From NCBI RefSeq assembly GCF_003991565.1, contig NZ_CP032819.1:4836001-4900000 (forward strand): DNA of 64,000 bases, read 5' to 3'. Source of the stretch: Butyricimonas faecalis (lineage in GTDB: Bacteria > Bacteroidota > Bacteroidia > Bacteroidales > Marinifilaceae). The notes below the pieces were generated by a model. It searched no databases and was not told where the DNA came from. It saw nothing but the letters and a program-made list of their open reading frames with translations. This document shows, piece by piece, positions 37,722 to 45,259 of the stretch; within the stretch, counting starts at the first letter, position 1, and each line of letters opens with the position of its first letter. The translations under genes and the position numbers were made by a program.

Positions 37722-38774
37722 ATGTTTAGATTTGCACATCCTGAATTATTATACTTGCTGATTATTATACCCTTGTTAATTGTTTTTTACGTGGTAGCAA
37801 GGATTCGGAAGAAAAAAGCGATTGCTGAATTTGGGAGTCCTGAATTATTGGCGACATTGATGCCATTGCAATCTTATAAGCGGGAGACGTTGAAGTTTGT
37901 GCTTGTTCTGATAGCTTTGTTTTTCGTCATTCTTGGGGTTGCAGGTCCTCAATTCGGGTCAAAATTGCAGCAGGTAAAGAAAGAGGGCGTGGAGTTGATT
38001 ATTGCATTGGATGTGTCGAATTCCATGATGGCGCAGGATATAAAACCTAGTCGGTTGGACGCGGCAAAACAAGCTATTTCCCGCATGGTGGAAAAATTGA
38101 GTGATGATAAAGTCGGGTTGATCGTGTTTGCAGGGGATGCTTACGTGCAATTGCCGATCACGACGGATTATTCTTCAGCTAAGTTGTTTTTATCGGGAAT
38201 TAACACCGATATTGTCCCGATACAGGGTACGGCGATAGGAACGGCAATAGACTTGGCTGCCAAATCATTCACCCCGGACACGGAGGCTTCGAAAGCGATT
38301 ATCGTGATCACGGATGGAGAAAATCATCAGGATGATGCGGTTGCCGCGGCTAGAGCAGCCCGGGAGAAAGGTATTTATGTACACACGATCGGGATGGGGT
38401 TGGCACAAGGAGGACCGATTCCAGAAAAGGGAAATCCGGGACAATACATGAGAGATGGAAGTGGTAACCCGATCATCTCCAAGTTGGACGAGGAGACGTT
38501 GAAGGAGATAGCCAAGGCCGGAGAGGGGATATTCGTGCGGGCAAGCAATTCGAACGTGGGGCTAAACACGTTGTTGGATGAGATTGATCGAATGGATAAG
38601 ACGTTGTTGGAAGAGCGGGTGTTTAGTGATTATGCTGAAAAATATCAGTATTTTTTGATTATGGCGTTGATATTCGTGTTGCTAGATTTTATGGTATTGG
38701 GCCGTAAAAACAAGAATTTCTTGAAGATCAATATATTTGGAAGCGAGACGAAAAATGTTGAAACGAATCGGTAA
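37722..38774 (+). CDS. batB: BatB, membrane-anchored VWA-domain protein
   Basis: 350 aa. Membrane helices at LLYLLIIIPLLIVFYVVA and LKFVLVLIALFFVILGVAG, VWA domain with DVSNS (ALDVSNSMMAQD), QLPITTDYSS and ITDGENHQDDA, and a C-terminal helix (YFLIMALIFVLLDFMVLG). ATG 37722 (MFRFAHPELL) matches the BatA/BatB start pattern; the frame is open back to 37683 but that lies in the AT repeat. Partner of BatA; substrate protein unknown. Confidence 0.93.
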   Translation: MFRFAHPELLYLLIIIPLLIVFYVVARIRKKKAIAEFGSPELLATLMPLQSYKRETLKFVLVLIALFFVILGVAGPQFGSKLQQVKKEGVELIIALDVSNSMMAQDIKPSRLDAAKQAISRMVEKLSDDKVGLIVFAGDAYVQLPITTDYSSAKLFLSGINTDIVPIQGTAIGTAIDLAAKSFTPDTEASKAIIVITDGENHQDDAVAAARAAREKGIYVHTIGMGLAQGGPIPEKGNPGQYMRDGSGNPIISKLDEETLKEIAKAGEGIFVRASNSNVGLNTLLDEIDRMDKTLLEERVFSDYAEKYQYFLIMALIFVLLDFMVLGRKNKNFLKINIFGSETKNVETNR

Positions 38775-38791
38775 ATTTTAAACGAGATATT

Positions 38792-39625
38792 ATGGTGAAG
38801 ATATTGATAACGCTGATAGCAGCTGTAGTTATAAGTTTTCCGTCGGTTGCACAACAGGAGCGAAAGTTTATCCGGGAAGGAAATGATCTGTTTAATAAAC
38901 AGGATTTTGAAAAGGCAGAAGTGGAGTACCGTAAGGCTTTGGATACGGAGGTAAAATCATACGAGGGAGCGTTTAATTTGGGGGATGCGCTCTATAAACA
39001 GAAGAAGTTTGACGAGGCATTGCAACAGTTCCAATCGTTGGCCCAGAATGAAAAGGACAAGGAAAAGTTAGGAGAGTTGTATCACAATATCGGGAATACT
39101 CTTTTGGCTATGAATAAGTTGGATGAAAGTATCGAGGCTTATAAACAGTCGTTGAGGAATCGTCCGAATTCTCAAGAGACAAAATATAACCTGGAATTTG
39201 CTCGTAAGCAGAAGCAAGATCAACAAAATCAGGATCAAAACCAAGATCAGAATAAGGATCAGAATAAGGATCAACAAAATCAAAATCAAGATCAAAAACA
39301 GGATCAGAACAAAGACCAAAATAAGGACGATAATAAAGATCAAAATAAAGACCAGCAAGATCAGAATAAGGATCAGCAAGATAAAGATAAACAGGATCAA
39401 GATAAGCAAAACCAAGATCAGAATAAAGATCAACAGAATAAAGACCAGCAGAATAAGGATCAACAACAGCAGGAACAACAAGCTCAGCCTAAAATCTCGA
39501 AAGAAGATGCCCAACGTTTGTTAGAGGCCTTGGAAGCGGACGAAAAGAAAACACAAGAAAAGGTACAGAAAGATAAAGTTCAAGCTCAAAAGGCAAAGAA
39601 GATGAAGATTGAGAAAAACTGGTAA
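38792..39625 (+). CDS. batC: BatC, periplasmic TPR protein with Q/N/K/D-rich tail
   Basis: 277 aa. Signal peptide (ILITLIAAVVISFPSVA), then about three TPR units (residues 25-135: REGNDLFNKQDFEKAEVEYRKAL, GAFNLGDALYKQKKFDEALQQF, LYHNIGNTLLAMNKLDESIEAYKQSL). Residues 141-230 are almost only Q, N, K and D in short DQNK/DQQN units. The C-terminal 45 residues are helical and charged (QRLLEALEADEKKTQEK). Such tails are common in BatC proteins and vary in length between strains. It lies 17 bp after batB and its stop is 47 bp before the batD ATG. Confidence 0.9.
   Translation: MVKILITLIAAVVISFPSVAQQERKFIREGNDLFNKQDFEKAEVEYRKALDTEVKSYEGAFNLGDALYKQKKFDEALQQFQSLAQNEKDKEKLGELYHNIGNTLLAMNKLDESIEAYKQSLRNRPNSQETKYNLEFARKQKQDQQNQDQNQDQNKDQNKDQQNQNQDQKQDQNKDQNKDDNKDQNKDQQDQNKDQQDKDKQDQDKQNQDQNKDQQNKDQQNKDQQQQEQQAQPKISKEDAQRLLEALEADEKKTQEKVQKDKVQAQKAKKMKIEKNW
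39212..39481 (+). repeat. low-complexity minisatellite inside batC
   Basis: 270 bp made of GATCA(A/G)AATAA(A/G)-type units coding for QDQNKD repeats. All three units of the protein tail vary by point changes and length, as expected for slippage-prone DNA. The bias leaves other frames open on both strands, which are not genes. Confidence 0.85.
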
Positions 39626-39672
39626 TTTTGTACGTTTTTCAGAAGGATAATAAAGAATTAAAAGATAAACAA

Positions 39673-41490
39673 ATGAAGTCATTCATTATCATATTGTTAT
39701 TATGCGTTTTTGGTGGGTCTAAGTTATTTGCCCAAAAGACAGAATTTGTTGCCTCCGCACCTTCCGTTGTGGAAGTCGGGGAACAATTCCGTCTTTCCTT
39801 CGTGTTGAACGCCAAGGGGGAGAACTTACAGGTGCCCACGATAAAAGGATTTGATTTACTGGCAGGGCCGTCGTTGAGCACGTCTTCTAATATCACGATT
39901 ATCAATGGTGATATGAAGCAAAATCAAGAGTACACGTATACTTATATTTTGGAGGGGCAGGAAGAAGGAGAGTTTACGATCGAGCCTGCCACGATTACGG
40001 TGAACGGTAAAGAGTATAAGTCCCAGCCCTTGAAGATAAAAGTAATCAAGGGTTCAGGGAAACCTCGGAGTAATGCCCAAAGTTCCGGGGATATTTCTGA
40101 GAGTCGGGGAAGTACTTCGATTACGGATGATGATTTATTCATACGCATGGAAGTGAGTCGTAACTCCCTTTACGTGGGAGAGAGTTTGACCGCCACGTTA
40201 AAAGTATATGCCCGGGTAAATCTGGTTGATGTACAGGGGAAAAAGTTTCCGCCTTTTGATGGGTTTCTGACTGAAGACGTGAAGATTCCCCAGATACAAT
40301 TGGAACGAGAGGAGTATAACGGGAAAATATACGATCGGGTAGGCGTGTTACAAAAAACAATTCTTTTTCCGCAACATGCCGGGACATTGACGATCGAGCC
40401 TTATGAATTGTATTGTCTCGTCCGCCAGCGAGTGGGTAGTCGCGGTGGTAGTATTTTTGATGAATTCTTCGGAAATTCCCGTGATGTCCGTGTACTCTGC
40501 AAGAGCCAACCTGTGAAAATTACCGTGAAACCCTTACCCGAAGCTGGGAAGCCGTTAGGATTTAGCGGTATGGTGGGAACTCTTGCCATGACGACTTCTA
40601 TATCAACGGATACTTTAAAGGCGAATGATGCTTTGACGTATAAGGTCGTATTACGTGGGAATGGGAACATGAAATTGTTGGAGGCTCCGAAAATTACTTT
40701 CCCGCATGATTTTGATGTGTATGATCCGAAAGTAACCCGGGATCTAAGCGGGACGTCTGGAACTGTCACCTTTGAATATCTCGTGATACCTCGCTACGCG
40801 GGTGATTACAAGATTCCTGCCGTGCAGTATTCTTATTTTGATCCTCAGGCCGGTGCTTATAAGATGTTGAAAGGAAAAGAGTACGCTGTTCGGGTTGAAA
40901 AGGGAAATGAAGGCAGTCAAGGATCCGGAGAAGCAGCTTTACAGTCATTCAAGAAAGAAGATGTCAGGATGTTGGGGCAGGATATTCGCTATATCAAGAC
41001 CCATAAGGATGATCTCCGGCTGAAAGGCGTGTTGTATTTTGCCACGATGGAATACTGGTTGAGTTTTTTGATCCCGTTTGTACTTTTCGTGGTAGGGATG
41101 ATTCTTAATCGTCGTCGGATCAAGGCAAATGCCGATTTGGTACGGGTAAAGAGTAAGACGGCGAATAAAATGGCTCAGAAACGTTTACGTGCAGCTGCAG
41201 TTGCGATGAAAGCCGGAAATTCCGAGTTGTTCTATCAAGAGACATTAAATGCTTTGTGGGGATATGTAAGTTATAAATTGAACATTGCTGCCTCAGAATT
41301 GAATCGGGATAATATTAGTGATCACTTGACTCGTCGGGGGACAAATGCGGCGTTAATTCAGAGTTTTATCGAGGTGCTTGATCATTGCGAGTATGCTCGC
41401 TATGCCCCGGGTGCTAATCAGGGTGAAGAGATGGATAGCGTGTACAAGGATAGTATATCCATTATCACGAAATTGGATAAAGCGATATGA
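39673..41490 (+). CDS. batD: BatD, large periplasmic beta-domain protein
   Basis: 605 aa. Signal peptide (FIIILLLCVFGGSKLFA), several BatD-type immunoglobulin-like domains (FVASAPSVVEVGEQFRLSF at the start, MEVSRNSLYVGESLTATLKVY in the middle, FSGMVGTLAMTTSISTD later), a membrane helix near LSFLIPFVLFVVGMIL, and a cytoplasmic helical end (RLRAAAVAMKAGNSELFYQETLNALWGYVSYKLNI). ATG 39673 gives a correct signal peptide; the longer open frame from 39628 does not. Normal length for the family. Confidence 0.93.
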   Translation: MKSFIIILLLCVFGGSKLFAQKTEFVASAPSVVEVGEQFRLSFVLNAKGENLQVPTIKGFDLLAGPSLSTSSNITIINGDMKQNQEYTYTYILEGQEEGEFTIEPATITVNGKEYKSQPLKIKVIKGSGKPRSNAQSSGDISESRGSTSITDDDLFIRMEVSRNSLYVGESLTATLKVYARVNLVDVQGKKFPPFDGFLTEDVKIPQIQLEREEYNGKIYDRVGVLQKTILFPQHAGTLTIEPYELYCLVRQRVGSRGGSIFDEFFGNSRDVRVLCKSQPVKITVKPLPEAGKPLGFSGMVGTLAMTTSISTDTLKANDALTYKVVLRGNGNMKLLEAPKITFPHDFDVYDPKVTRDLSGTSGTVTFEYLVIPRYAGDYKIPAVQYSYFDPQAGAYKMLKGKEYAVRVEKGNEGSQGSGEAALQSFKKEDVRMLGQDIRYIKTHKDDLRLKGVLYFATMEYWLSFLIPFVLFVVGMILNRRRIKANADLVRVKSKTANKMAQKRLRAAAVAMKAGNSELFYQETLNALWGYVSYKLNIAASELNRDNISDHLTRRGTNAALIQSFIEVLDHCEYARYAPGANQGEEMDSVYKDSISIITKLDKAI

Positions 41491-41550
41491 AAACTAAAAA
41501 CTAAAAGTTAAAAGCTAAAAGCTAAGAACTAAAAACTAAAAGTTGAAAAG
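41490..41550. repeat. CTAAAAG-type short tandem repeat between batD and batE
   Basis: Seven to eight degenerate copies of (A)AAACTAAAAG/TTAAAAG units fill the whole gap. It matches the repeat at 29674-29716 closely enough to be one family. Confidence 0.6.
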
Positions 41551-41551
41551 A

Positions 41552-42307
41552 ATGAAAAGGATATATATAATATTGATATTGCTCTTATCCGGTGTGGCAA
41601 CTTATGCCACTGATGTAAAGGCGCTGGCGGAGGAGGCAACTAAAATGTATCAAGAAGGCGACTATCAGAAAGCGATTGATTTGTATAACGAGATGTTGTC
41701 TGATGATATGGAGTCTGCGACCGTGTATTATAATTTGGGAAATTGTTATTACAAACAAGGGGAGATTGCGAAAGCCATATTGAATTACGAGCGTGCTTTG
41801 TTGTTGCACCCAGGTGATAATGATATAAAATATAATCTGACGATGGCGCAAAAGGCCACGGTTGATAACATCAAGGTGTTACCGGAACTTTTCCTGGTAC
41901 GTTGGTATAATGCTTTTGTGACTGCTTTTACGGCTGATCAATGGGCGTACGTGTCTGTTATTCTTTTTATAGGGTTTCTGATTATGGCAGCCTTGTTCTT
42001 CCATGCAACATCTATATCTTTAAAGAAAAGTTGGTTTACTTTAGGGATAATCATGTTGTTGGTGTCCGTGATGACCATTTTCTTTGCGTTGAAGCAATAT
42101 CACCGGATGACCGATAGGGATAGCGGAATTGTAATGACTCCCAGCGTGGTGGTACGCGGGGCTCCGGATAATAGCGGGACCGAATTGTTCGTGATTCATG
42201 AAGGACTAAAAGTGCAGGTTATTGGAACTCTTGGAGATTGGTACAATGTTCGTTTAGCCGATGGAAACGAAGGATGGATCGCTAAAACGGATTTGGAAAA
42301 AATCTAG
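41552..42307 (+). CDS. batE: BatE, TPR and SH3-like membrane protein
   Basis: 251 aa. Signal peptide (YIILILLLSGVATYA), two TPR units (about 20-95: MYQEGDYQKAIDLYNEML, YYNLGNCYYKQGEIAKAILNYERALLLHPGD), two membrane helices (WAYVSVILFIGFLIMAALFF; FTLGIIMLLVSVMTIFFAL) and a bacterial SH3 domain at the end (VVRGAPDNSGTELFVIHEGLKVQVI, WYNVRLADGNEGWI). This order is diagnostic for BatE. Last gene of the Bat operon; no clear terminator, only an imperfect inverted repeat at 42420-42465. Confidence 0.93.
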   Translation: MKRIYIILILLLSGVATYATDVKALAEEATKMYQEGDYQKAIDLYNEMLSDDMESATVYYNLGNCYYKQGEIAKAILNYERALLLHPGDNDIKYNLTMAQKATVDNIKVLPELFLVRWYNAFVTAFTADQWAYVSVILFIGFLIMAALFFHATSISLKKSWFTLGIIMLLVSVMTIFFALKQYHRMTDRDSGIVMTPSVVVRGAPDNSGTELFVIHEGLKVQVIGTLGDWYNVRLADGNEGWIAKTDLEKI

Positions 42308-42419
42308 TAGAGGGAGTACTTCTAAGGGGAGGGAGTTTGACCAGTTCAGCACGTGTAAAAGTGGTGAATTAAGTGAAGCATGAAAGGTTGTCTAATAATA
42401 TAAATGCAACGAAATATTA

Positions 42420-42465
42420 TTTCGAATAATAGATCAACACAACACGTTGATTCTTAGTTTCGAAA
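42420..42465. repeat. imperfect inverted repeat upstream of the actin-like gene
   Basis: Arms 42420-42438 and 42446-42465 share TTTCGAA outer and ATCAAC/GTTGAT inner pairs around a 7-base loop, with mismatches between. It could end the Bat transcript or bind a regulator of the next operon. Confidence 0.4.
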
Positions 42466-42480
42466 AAATAAACCTTTTCA

Positions 42481-42510
42481 TTCGCAATTTGCGAAAATTG
42501 CTTATATTTG
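42481..42510 (+). promoter_or_regulatory. promoter of the actin-like/bactofilin operon with palindromic operator
   Basis: A -7 element TATATTTG lies at 42503-42510, giving a start near 42516 and a leader of about 44 bases. The -33 region has no TTG; instead TTCGCAA (42481-42487) and TTGCGAA (42489-42495) form a perfect palindrome around one T. The palindrome ends seven bases before the -7 element, a position suited to a repressor or activator. Confidence 0.6.
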
Positions 42511-42559
42511 TATTTCAGAAAAACGATCGTTTAACAAAATAAATAATAACTAAAAGTAT

Positions 42560-43525
42560 ATGATGAAGTCATACTGTTTCCCAAGCACCTATGAGTTTAC
42601 AAATCAAGAACTTTCAAATGTTGCAAACAATCTTTTGGATGGAATAAAAATAAAGATTAACGAAAACGATTATATTGTTGGAAATTTAGCTTTGCGGGAA
42701 GGTTATTCCCCTCATAAAAATATCAATTCAGCTCCTACTGAGGAAGAATATCAATTGTTGTTGAAAGCCGGTTTGTTACTGGCGGCTTCTCAAGGTGACT
42801 TTGCCATGAATTTGACCGTGGGTTTCCCGTTCTCTACATATATGCTGTATCGAGATGAAGTTCGAAAAATAATAGGAACGGAGCAAACGATCACTTTTGA
42901 TGGTGGAACATTTGGCCAAGCTGGATTGGAAACAAAGAAAATAAATATTGCAGAGGTAGATGTTATTCCGGAGATTGTGGGGTGTATTACGGCAGTTCGG
43001 GAGGGAAGTATACGTGCGCAAGGTAATTTTTTCATGATAAGTCTTGGATTTGGAACTTGCGAGGCGGTTGTAAGTACTCCTTCTGGGATTGTGAATCGTT
43101 CTGCAGTCAGTATGAACGGGGTTCGTTATGCGGTACAATTGTTCGAACATGAATTATCCAAGAAGTTTTATTTGGACTTGAAGACGGAACATCAACTGGA
43201 TGTCTTGTTTCAAGAAGGTCGGGTTACAATAAATAGAGTTCGTCATGATGTTGCGGATCTGCGTAAGAAGGTATTGAGAATGTACTACAATGACGTTATC
43301 TCTCCTCGTTTGAAAAAAGCGTTTACAGATGATGATTTTAGTAAATGTAATCAGATGTTCGTGGCCGGAGGTGGTGCTTATTATCAAGATTTGATAGATT
43401 GCATCAAAGAAGAATTCGGAAACTTCTTGTCTATATCTGTTTACCCGGAACCGGAAAAATGTGCGTCTCATGGTTATTGTCTCCATTCAAAATCGAAATT
43501 GGGAAATGCTTACTTGCTAACTTAG
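42560..43525 (+). CDS. ParM-like actin ATPase, main frame, lacking N-terminal phosphate-1 motif
   Basis: 321 aa in the 0 frame. The order and spacing of motifs match ParM/StbA-type actins: YIVGNLALREG, LLLKAGLLLAAS, a VGFPFSTY turn, the VDVIPEIVGC connector, a phosphate-2-like strand pair FFMISLGFGTCEAVVS, SMNGVRYAVQLF, and the adenosine motif MFVAGGGAYYQDLIDC. The usual first strand pair with the D-x-G phosphate-1 motif is missing at the N-terminus; the protein begins at FPSTYEF. The missing motif appears in the -1 frame just downstream (43507-43635). ATG 42560 or 42563. Followed by a bactofilin gene. A filament-forming, chromosome-encoded actin is inferred; plasmid segregation is unlikely here. 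Confidence 0.75.
   Translation: MMKSYCFPSTYEFTNQELSNVANNLLDGIKIKINENDYIVGNLALREGYSPHKNINSAPTEEEYQLLLKAGLLLAASQGDFAMNLTVGFPFSTYMLYRDEVRKIIGTEQTITFDGGTFGQAGLETKKINIAEVDVIPEIVGCITAVREGSIRAQGNFFMISLGFGTCEAVVSTPSGIVNRSAVSMNGVRYAVQLFEHELSKKFYLDLKTEHQLDVLFQEGRVTINRVRHDVADLRKKVLRMYYNDVISPRLKKAFTDDDFSKCNQMFVAGGGAYYQDLIDCIKEEFGNFLSISVYPEPEKCASHGYCLHSKSKLGNAYLLT
43501..43507 (+). other. possible -1 frameshift site G GGA AAT
   Basis: In the reading frame of the actin-like gene the codons are TTG GGA AAT, giving the heptamer GGGAAAT of the X XXY YYZ class. A tandem -1 slip places the next codon at 43507 (TGC) and reads on to the stop at 43633-43635, while the 0 frame stops at 43525. No strong downstream stem was seen. 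A one-base deletion in this region is the alternative explanation. Confidence 0.45.
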
Positions 43526-43635
43526 AGTCTCTTGATCCTGATGCGTTTTTGAAAAGTTCTGCTGCGCAGTTGGCTGTCGGCTTGGATGTGGGGAATGCTA
43601 GCACTTGCGTAACATTTGTTGAATGTAATGATTAA
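43507..43635 (+). CDS. C-terminal continuation of the actin-like ATPase in the -1 frame
   Basis: 42 codons that would extend the 0-frame protein to 358 aa. The tail ends in LAVGLDVGNASTCVTFVE, which has the form of the phosphate-1 beta hairpin (hydrophobic strand, D-x-G, polar turn, hydrophobic strand) that normally opens an actin-fold protein. Its position at the C-terminus suggests a circular permutation: the N- and C-termini of actin folds lie close together in subdomain IA. Open without stop until 8 bp before the bactofilin ATG. The frame alone has no good start, so it is best read as part of the upstream gene. Confidence 0.6.
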   Translation, partial: CLLANLESLDPDAFLKSSAAQLAVGLDVGNASTCVTFVECND

Positions 43636-43643
43636 TCAAAGGT

Positions 43644-44021
43644 ATGTTTTTTAGAAAGAGAAAGAAAGATCGAAATGAATCTGACGAAGAGGTGCAGGTT
43701 GATGCATTTATAAATTTGCCGACCAAAACGACTATTACCGGAGATTTACGTGCGGAAAGGGCAGTTCGGATAGATTGCGATTTTAAAGGGAATGTTATAA
43801 CAACGGAACGGGTAGTGATTTCTAAAGAAGGGCAAGTCGAAGGAAACGTAAAGTGTTCTTCTGCTTTGATTTCCGGTAGGGTGAAAGGAAATATTGTGGC
43901 ATTGGAATCTCTGACTTTGAAAGTTCCGGCTCATATAAAAGGAAATATTTTGACAAAAAATATTTATATCGAACCGGGAGTTGTTATTGATGGTGTTTAT
44001 AAAATTATAGAAGAGAAATAG
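43644..44021 (+). CDS. bactofilin family cytoskeletal protein
   Basis: 125 aa. Bactofilins polymerise without nucleotide into membrane-bound beta-helix filaments. The core (about 25-120) shows the regular six-residue rung pattern with repeated G-x-V/I (TTITGDLRAERAVRIDCDFKG, VISKEGQVEGNVKCSS, ISGRVKGNIVALESLTL, HIKGNILTKNIYIEPGVVIDG). The N-terminal MFFRKRKK is basic and hydrophobic, as used for membrane binding. It lies 8 bp after the actin-like reading frame, so both are co-transcribed and perhaps coupled. Probable role: positioning or scaffolding together with the actin-like protein. Confidence 0.9.
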   Translation: MFFRKRKKDRNESDEEVQVDAFINLPTKTTITGDLRAERAVRIDCDFKGNVITTERVVISKEGQVEGNVKCSSALISGRVKGNIVALESLTLKVPAHIKGNILTKNIYIEPGVVIDGVYKIIEEK

Positions 44022-44063
44022 TACATCGTTTCGAGTGATAGAAAAATTATTGGGTTTTGTGGC

Positions 44064-44092
44064 TTGATAAATCATTTTACTTTATAAATTTG
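44064..44092 (+). promoter_or_regulatory. candidate promoter of dnaX
   Basis: TTG at 44064-44066, an 18-bp spacer and TAAATTTG at 44085-44092. The spacing is one base short of the usual 19-21. The predicted transcript would start inside the hairpin at 44090-44127. Confidence 0.4.
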
Positions 44093-44130
44093 TGATCCGG
44101 TACAGTAATAATCGTACCGGATCACAATTT
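44090..44130 (+). terminator. perfect inverted repeat after bactofilin
   Basis: A 14-bp perfect stem (44090-44103 with 44114-44127, arms containing GTGATCCGGTAC and GTACCGGATCAC) with a 10-base loop, followed by TTTGTT. Probable terminator of the actin-like/bactofilin operon; it could also act in the dnaX leader. Confidence 0.65.
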
Positions 44131-44143
44131 GTTATAGATTATC

Positions 44144-45259
44144 ATGGAAAATTTTATTGTTTCGGCACGTAAATACAGACCAGCAAGTTTCGACACGGTG
44201 ATCGGGCAATACTCGATTACATCCACTTTGAGGAATGCAATTCTTAATAAACAACTGGCTCAGGCTTATTTGTTTTGTGGTCCTCGTGGGGTGGGTAAAA
44301 CAACTTGTGCCCGTATATTTGCCAAGACGATTAATTGCATGAATCTACAACCGAATGCCGAGCCTTGCAACGAGTGTGAGTCATGCAAGGCGTTTAATAG
44401 CGGGCGTTCGTTGAACATTCACGAGTTGGATGCAGCCTCAAACAATAGTGTGGATGATATTCGAGGTTTGGTTGATCAGGTGCGCATCTTACCACAGGTG
44501 GGGAAATACAGCGTGTATATTATTGATGAGGTACACATGTTAAGTGCCTCGGCTTTTAACGCTTTCTTGAAAACATTGGAAGAACCGCCTGCCCATGCTA
44601 TTTTTATTTTGGCAACGACCGAAAAGCATAAAATATTACCGACCATTTTATCACGTTGTCAGATTTACGATTTTAACCGGATAAAAGTACCCGATACGAT
44701 CGAGCATCTAAAACGAATTGCAGTCAAGGAAGGAGTACAGGCAGAGGAAGAGGCGTTGAACGTGATCGCACAGAAGGCCGATGGGGCTATGCGTGATGCT
44801 TTGTCGATTTTCGACCAAGTTGTGAGTTTCTGCGGGAAAAACTTGACCTATGATAAGGTGATCGAGAATCTGAATGTGTTGGATTACGATTACTATTTTA
44901 AGTTGACAGATTTATTCCACGATGGTAAAGTGGCCGAGGCGTTTTTGCTTTTTAACGAGATTATGGAAAAAGGTTTTGATGCCGGTAATTTGGTTTCCGG
45001 ATTAGGACGTCATTTCCGTGATCTATTGGTTGCTAAAGAAGAGATTACCGTGCAATTGTTGGAAGTGAGTGCTTCTATCAAAGAACGTTACCTGAAACAA
45101 GCGAAAACTGTAACTCCCGAATTTATATTTGATGCCTTGAAAGTGATCGAGCAATGCGAGATGCAGTATAAAATGCGTGTGGAGAAGCGTTTATGCGTGG
45201 AACTTACCTTGATCAAGTTGTGCCAAATTAATGAACTAAAAAAAAAAGTCTTAGTATAG
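44144..45259 (+). CDS. dnaX: DNA polymerase III subunit gamma (short form), 0 frame of dnaX
   Basis: Clamp-loader ATPase of the replisome. 371 aa in the 0 frame: Walker A GPRGVGKT (46-53), zinc cysteines C65, C75, C78 and C81, Walker B IIDEVHML, sensor/SRC motif LSRCQ and the clamp-loader collar (LTLIKLCQI at the end). The frame ends KKKVLV immediately after a run of ten A, while the -1 frame continues the protein. The product therefore resembles a gamma-type truncated form made of domains I-III. ATG 44144. Confidence 0.93.
   Translation: MENFIVSARKYRPASFDTVIGQYSITSTLRNAILNKQLAQAYLFCGPRGVGKTTCARIFAKTINCMNLQPNAEPCNECESCKAFNSGRSLNIHELDAASNNSVDDIRGLVDQVRILPQVGKYSVYIIDEVHMLSASAFNAFLKTLEEPPAHAIFILATTEKHKILPTILSRCQIYDFNRIKVPDTIEHLKRIAVKEGVQAEEEALNVIAQKADGAMRDALSIFDQVVSFCGKNLTYDKVIENLNVLDYDYYFKLTDLFHDGKVAEAFLLFNEIMEKGFDAGNLVSGLGRHFRDLLVAKEEITVQLLEVSASIKERYLKQAKTVTPEFIFDALKVIEQCEMQYKMRVEKRLCVELTLIKLCQINELKKKVLV
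45238..45248 (+). other. A10 slippery run in dnaX
   Basis: Ten A followed by G (45238-45248). Read as CTA AAA AAA AAA GTC in the 0 frame, it contains A AAA AAA, suited both to -1 ribosomal slipping and to transcript slippage adding one A. Either event leads to the long tau-like frame. dnaX makes two products by slippage in Escherichia coli and Thermus, so this is a known type of event at this gene. Confidence 0.6.

Noticed and set aside
39068..39524. Open frames of 148 codons (minus) and 108 codons (plus, other frame) over batC
   Set aside because: They consist of I/L or I/K/R repeats caused by the batC minisatellite; the batC frame itself has signal peptide and TPR units.
42560..43635. Integrated plasmid with a ParM partition system
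   Set aside because: No ParR-like DNA-binding gene, centromere-type direct repeats, replication or mobilisation genes are nearby; the partner is a bactofilin and the flanks are housekeeping operons.
43399..43635. A separate 78-codon gene starting at ATG 43399
   Set aside because: Its first 35 codons overlap the actin-like gene in another frame and are not protein-like; only the last 42 codons make sense, as continuation of the upstream protein.
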